The notes under the pieces are model-generated. The model was not told the origin of the DNA and did not search any database. It saw nothing but the letters and a program-made list of their open reading frames with translations. 8,225 nucleotides of DNA from JALYNX01 sp040905925 (GTDB lineage Bacteria; Actinomycetota; Acidimicrobiia; Spongiisociales; ZC4RG35). Below are positions 6,541-8,225 of the stretch, one piece after another. Position 1 is the stretch's first letter; each line of letters starts with the position of its first letter. The stretch lies in NCBI GenBank assembly GCA_040905925.1, contig JBBDQO010000045.1:1-8225 (forward strand), in the 5' to 3' direction. Both the position numbers and the translations under genes were made by a program.

Positions 6541-6557
6541 CGCGTTCAATTTACCCC
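6533..6557 (-). promoter_or_regulatory. Perfect 8-bp inverted repeat (possible operator)
   Basis: GGGGTAAA and TTTACCCC form perfect 8-bp arms around a 9-base spacer, about 65-90 bases upstream of the first tad gene. One arm overlaps the candidate -35 box of module A, the arrangement expected of an operator for a dimeric regulator. It could also be an RNA hairpin in readthrough transcripts from sdhB. No regulator is identified. Confidence 0.45.
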
Positions 6558-6612
6558 TGTCAGGCTAGGTGAAAGAACCGAGAGGGCAAGGAGGCGAGCA
6601 GCCTATTAAGCC

Positions 6613-6636
6613 CTGATCCGACCGGGGTGAGATCAG
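6613..6636 (-). terminator. Hairpin overlapping the sdhB stop (weak)
   Basis: CTGATC and GATCAG form a perfect 6-bp stem around a 12-base loop overlapping the TGA stop of sdhB. There is no T-run after it on the minus strand, so it is not a standard intrinsic terminator. It may only slow transcription or protect the mRNA end. Confidence 0.2.
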
Positions 6637-7397
6637 CTTGTTTGCGAGGCGAGACGGCGGTTTTTGACCTTCGCCCTCACATAGTCGGCATTCATCATCG
6701 CGATGAAGTCGATCGAGATCGATTTGGGGCAGGCAATCTCGCACTCGCCGTAGCTGGTGCAGGAGCCGAAGTACTCCTCCATGATCTCCACCATGTTCTC
6801 GGTCCTGGTCCAGCGCTCCGCCTGGCCCTGGGGCAGCAGGTTGAGATGACCGATCTTGGCCGCGGTGAACAGGTTGGCCGCCCCGTTGGGACAGGCGGCG
6901 ACACAGGCGCCGCAACCGATGCAGGCGGCGGCGTCGAAAGCGGTGTCCGCCACCTGCTTCGGGACCGGGATCATATTGGCGTCGGGGGCCGAGCCGGTGT
7001 CGACCGTGATGTACCCACCCGCCTCGACGATCCGGTCGAATGCGCTCCGGTCGACCACCAGATCCTTGACAAGGGGGAACCCGGCTGCCCGCCATGGCTC
7101 GACGGTGATGGTGGCTCCATCCCTGAACTTGCGCATATGGAGCTGGCAGGTGGCGGTGCCGAGCTGGGGACCGTGGGCCCGGCCGTCGATCATCACCCCA
7201 CAGGAGCCGCAGATGCCCTCCCGGCAGTCGCTATCGAAGGCCACCGGCTCCTCCCCCTGGTTGACCAGACGCTCGTTGAGCACGTCGAGCATCTCGAGAA
7301 ACGACATCTCCGCCGAGATCTCATCGAGAGCATACGTCTGGAACCCGCCCGTCGCCTCCGGACCTGTCTGTCTCCAGATCTGAAGGGCGACGTTCAT
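6633..7397 (-). CDS. sdhB: Succinate dehydrogenase / fumarate reductase iron-sulfur subunit
   Basis: A 254-residue SdhB/FrdB carrying electrons from the flavoprotein SdhA to quinone at the membrane. All three cluster motifs are intact. The [2Fe-2S] ligands are Cys58, Cys63, Cys66 and Cys84 in the N-terminal ferredoxin domain. CIGCGACVAACP (159-170) supplies three ligands of the [4Fe-4S] cluster and Cys169 for the [3Fe-4S]. CTSYGECEIACP (213-224) supplies Cys213 and Cys219 to the [3Fe-4S] and Cys223 to the [4Fe-4S]. The length is normal. The gene follows sdhA, and no membrane anchor gene comes after it, which fits the C-A-B order of B-type complexes with sdhC outside the window. The start at ATG 7397 has a strong GGGGGGAG ribosome binding site that belongs to the repeat cluster upstream. 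The 154-base gap to sdhA is large for such a pair. Assignment as SdhB rather than FrdB follows general knowledge of such operons and is not proven. Confidence 0.96.
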   Translation of the reverse strand: MNVALQIWRQTGPEATGGFQTYALDEISAEMSFLEMLDVLNERLVNQGEEPVAFDSDCREGICGSCGVMIDGRAHGPQLGTATCQLHMRKFRDGATITVEPWRAAGFPLVKDLVVDRSAFDRIVEAGGYITVDTGSAPDANMIPVPKQVADTAFDAAACIGCGACVAACPNGAANLFTAAKIGHLNLLPQGQAERWTRTENMVEIMEEYFGSCTSYGECEIACPKSISIDFIAMMNADYVRAKVKNRRLASQTS

Positions 7398-7400
7398 TGT

Positions 7401-7410
7401 CTCTCCCCCC
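7401..7410 (-). promoter_or_regulatory. Ribosome binding site of sdhB within a repeat unit
   Basis: On the minus strand GGGGGGAGAG lies four bases before the ATG at 7397. It is the outer arm of the last copy of the G-run/C-run repeat, so the start signal of sdhB is itself repeat sequence and could pair with the C-runs upstream. Confidence 0.6.
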
Positions 7411-7545
7411 AGCGAACGGAGTGAGCATTTCTCCCCCCAGTGAACGGAGTGAGCGTTGGGGGGAGTACCGGCGTAGCCGGAGAGGGGGGCGCCGCAGGCG
7501 AAGGGGGAGTACCGCCGGAGGCGGGGAGGGGGGCATCCCCCGACC
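7403..7545. repeat. Intergenic hairpin repeat cluster between sdhA and sdhB
   Basis: Nearly all of the spacer is repetitive. A 24-base unit (7403-7426) recurs at 7431-7454 with one mismatch. A 32-base unit (7459-7490) recurs at 7503-7534 with four mismatches, two of which exchange one base pair of the internal stem (G-C to C-G). On the plus strand the short hairpins are CCGGC-GTA-GCCGG (7468-7480), CGCC-GCA-GGCG (7490-7500) and CCGCC-GGA-GGCGG (7511-7523), each with a G-N-A loop. CTCCCCCC (7431-7438) can pair with GGGGGGAG (7458-7465), and GGGGGG (7528-7533) with the C-run at 7536-7541. This resembles a REP-type palindromic repeat family. Nothing in it looks coding and no transposase is nearby. 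Confidence 0.8.
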
Positions 7546-7551
7546 AGGCCC

Positions 7552-8225
7552 TCACTTGTAGCTCCGCGTGGTCAGCGCCACGTTCTCGAACTCGAGTTGC
7601 TCCAGGTTGACCTGGGGTCGGGCCGAGTCGCCGGTCCACTCCCACACCGCGACGTGAGCGAACTCGTCGTCGCGCCGCAACGCCTCTCCCTCTGCGGTCT
7701 GGTACTCCTCGCGGAAGTGACCGCCGCAAGACTCCTCCCGGTGCAGGGCGTCGAGACACATCACCTGGGCCAGCTCGAAGAAGTCCTCGACCCGGCCCGC
7801 CCGCTCCAGGGTCTGGTTGAGACCGGCCGCGGTGCCCAGGATCTTGACGTCCTTCTTGAACTCCTCGTACAGGGCCGGGATCTCGGACAGGGCCTTGTTC
7901 AGACCCGTCTCGCTCCGCGACATGCCGCAGTACTCGAGCATGATCTTGCCCAGCTCCTTGTGGAACCAGTCGACGGTGCGGCTTCCTCGTGCCGAGACGA
8001 ATCGGTCCACCCCGTCCCTCACCCCGCTCTCCGCTTCGTCGAACACCGGGTCATTGGTGGGAACGGGAGGTTGGTTGAGGAAGTCGGCGAGATAGTCGCC
8101 GATGGTGTTGGGGAGGACGAAGTACCCGTCGGCCAGACCCTGCATCAGGGCCGAGGCGCCGAGCCGGTTGGCGCCGTGATCGGAGAAGTTGGCCTCCCCG
8201 ATGGCGTAGAGCCCCGGGATGGTGG
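7552..8225 (-). CDS. sdhA: Succinate dehydrogenase / fumarate reductase flavoprotein subunit, C-terminal part
   Basis: The last 223 codons of SdhA; the gene continues beyond the window edge at 8225, where the first whole codon begins at 8223. The fragment opens with TIPGLYAIGEANFSDHGANR (fragment residues 1-20), continuing into LGASAL: the GE pair of the FAD-binding fold and the conserved catalytic-site arginine of H-G-A-N-R-L-G. The C-terminal REESCGGHFREE (162-173) is the conserved segment near the flavin and substrate site of this family. The helical domain between them is complete. SdhA oxidises succinate to fumarate with covalently bound FAD, passing electrons to SdhB; the reverse reaction is possible in fumarate reductases. 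The stop is TGA at 7554-7552. The next gene is sdhB, separated by an unusual repeat-filled 154-base spacer. Confidence 0.95.
   Translation of the reverse strand, partial: TIPGLYAIGEANFSDHGANRLGASALMQGLADGYFVLPNTIGDYLADFLNQPPVPTNDPVFDEAESGVRDGVDRFVSARGSRTVDWFHKELGKIMLEYCGMSRSETGLNKALSEIPALYEEFKKDVKILGTAAGLNQTLERAGRVEDFFELAQVMCLDALHREESCGGHFREEYQTAEGEALRRDDEFAHVAVWEWTGDSARPQVNLEQLEFENVALTTRSYK

Noticed and set aside
7403..7545. CRISPR array
   Set aside because: The repeats are short, imperfect, adjacent and self-complementary, with no unique spacers of constant length.

Overview
The window is about 8.2 kb of high-GC bacterial DNA in which every convincing gene lies on the minus strand, so it reads from right to left. 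High G/C at third codon positions, a B-type succinate dehydrogenase gene order (sdhA then sdhB, with no membrane anchor gene after sdhB) and TadE/TadG gene clusters suggest an environmental actinobacterium, perhaps of the Acidimicrobiia type. This is inference: there is no rRNA or other taxonomic marker, and Chloroflexota are not excluded.

Layout in transcription order. (1) 8225-7552: the C-terminal part of the succinate dehydrogenase flavoprotein (sdhA), cut by the window edge. (2) 7551-7398: an unusual spacer made almost wholly of G-run/C-run repeats and small hairpins, whose last unit supplies the ribosome binding site of the next gene. (3) 7397-6633: sdhB, the iron-sulfur subunit with all cysteine ligands present. 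(4) 6632-6468: a spacer with a perfect 8-bp inverted repeat overlapping a possible promoter. (5) 6467-3866, module A: tadE-tadE-tadG joined by 4-base ATGA overlaps. (6) 3865-3553: a 313-base gap with a weak terminator, three short inverted repeats and several hairpins. (7) 3552-900, module B: tadE-tadG-tadE, again joined by ATGA overlaps. (8) 861-10: a dihydrodipicolinate synthase/N-acetylneuraminate lyase family aldolase.

The centre of the window is a doubled set of TadE/TadG proteins: four small single-helix pseudopilin-like proteins and two large ones of about 500 residues with a long extracellular part. They would be cleaved and membrane-anchored or assembled by a Tad (Flp pilus) type machine. 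No Flp major pilin, TadA ATPase, TadB/TadC platform protein, secretin or prepilin peptidase gene is in the window. The two large proteins are related paralogues sharing motifs along their length, and the four small ones share a common C-terminal signature, so the locus looks like repeated duplication and divergence of an E-G unit encoding surface components.

The points most worth a second look are the sdhA-sdhB repeat cluster, where a compensatory base-pair change supports hairpin formation, the doubled tadE/tadG locus with its unassigned large domain, and the structured gap between its modules.
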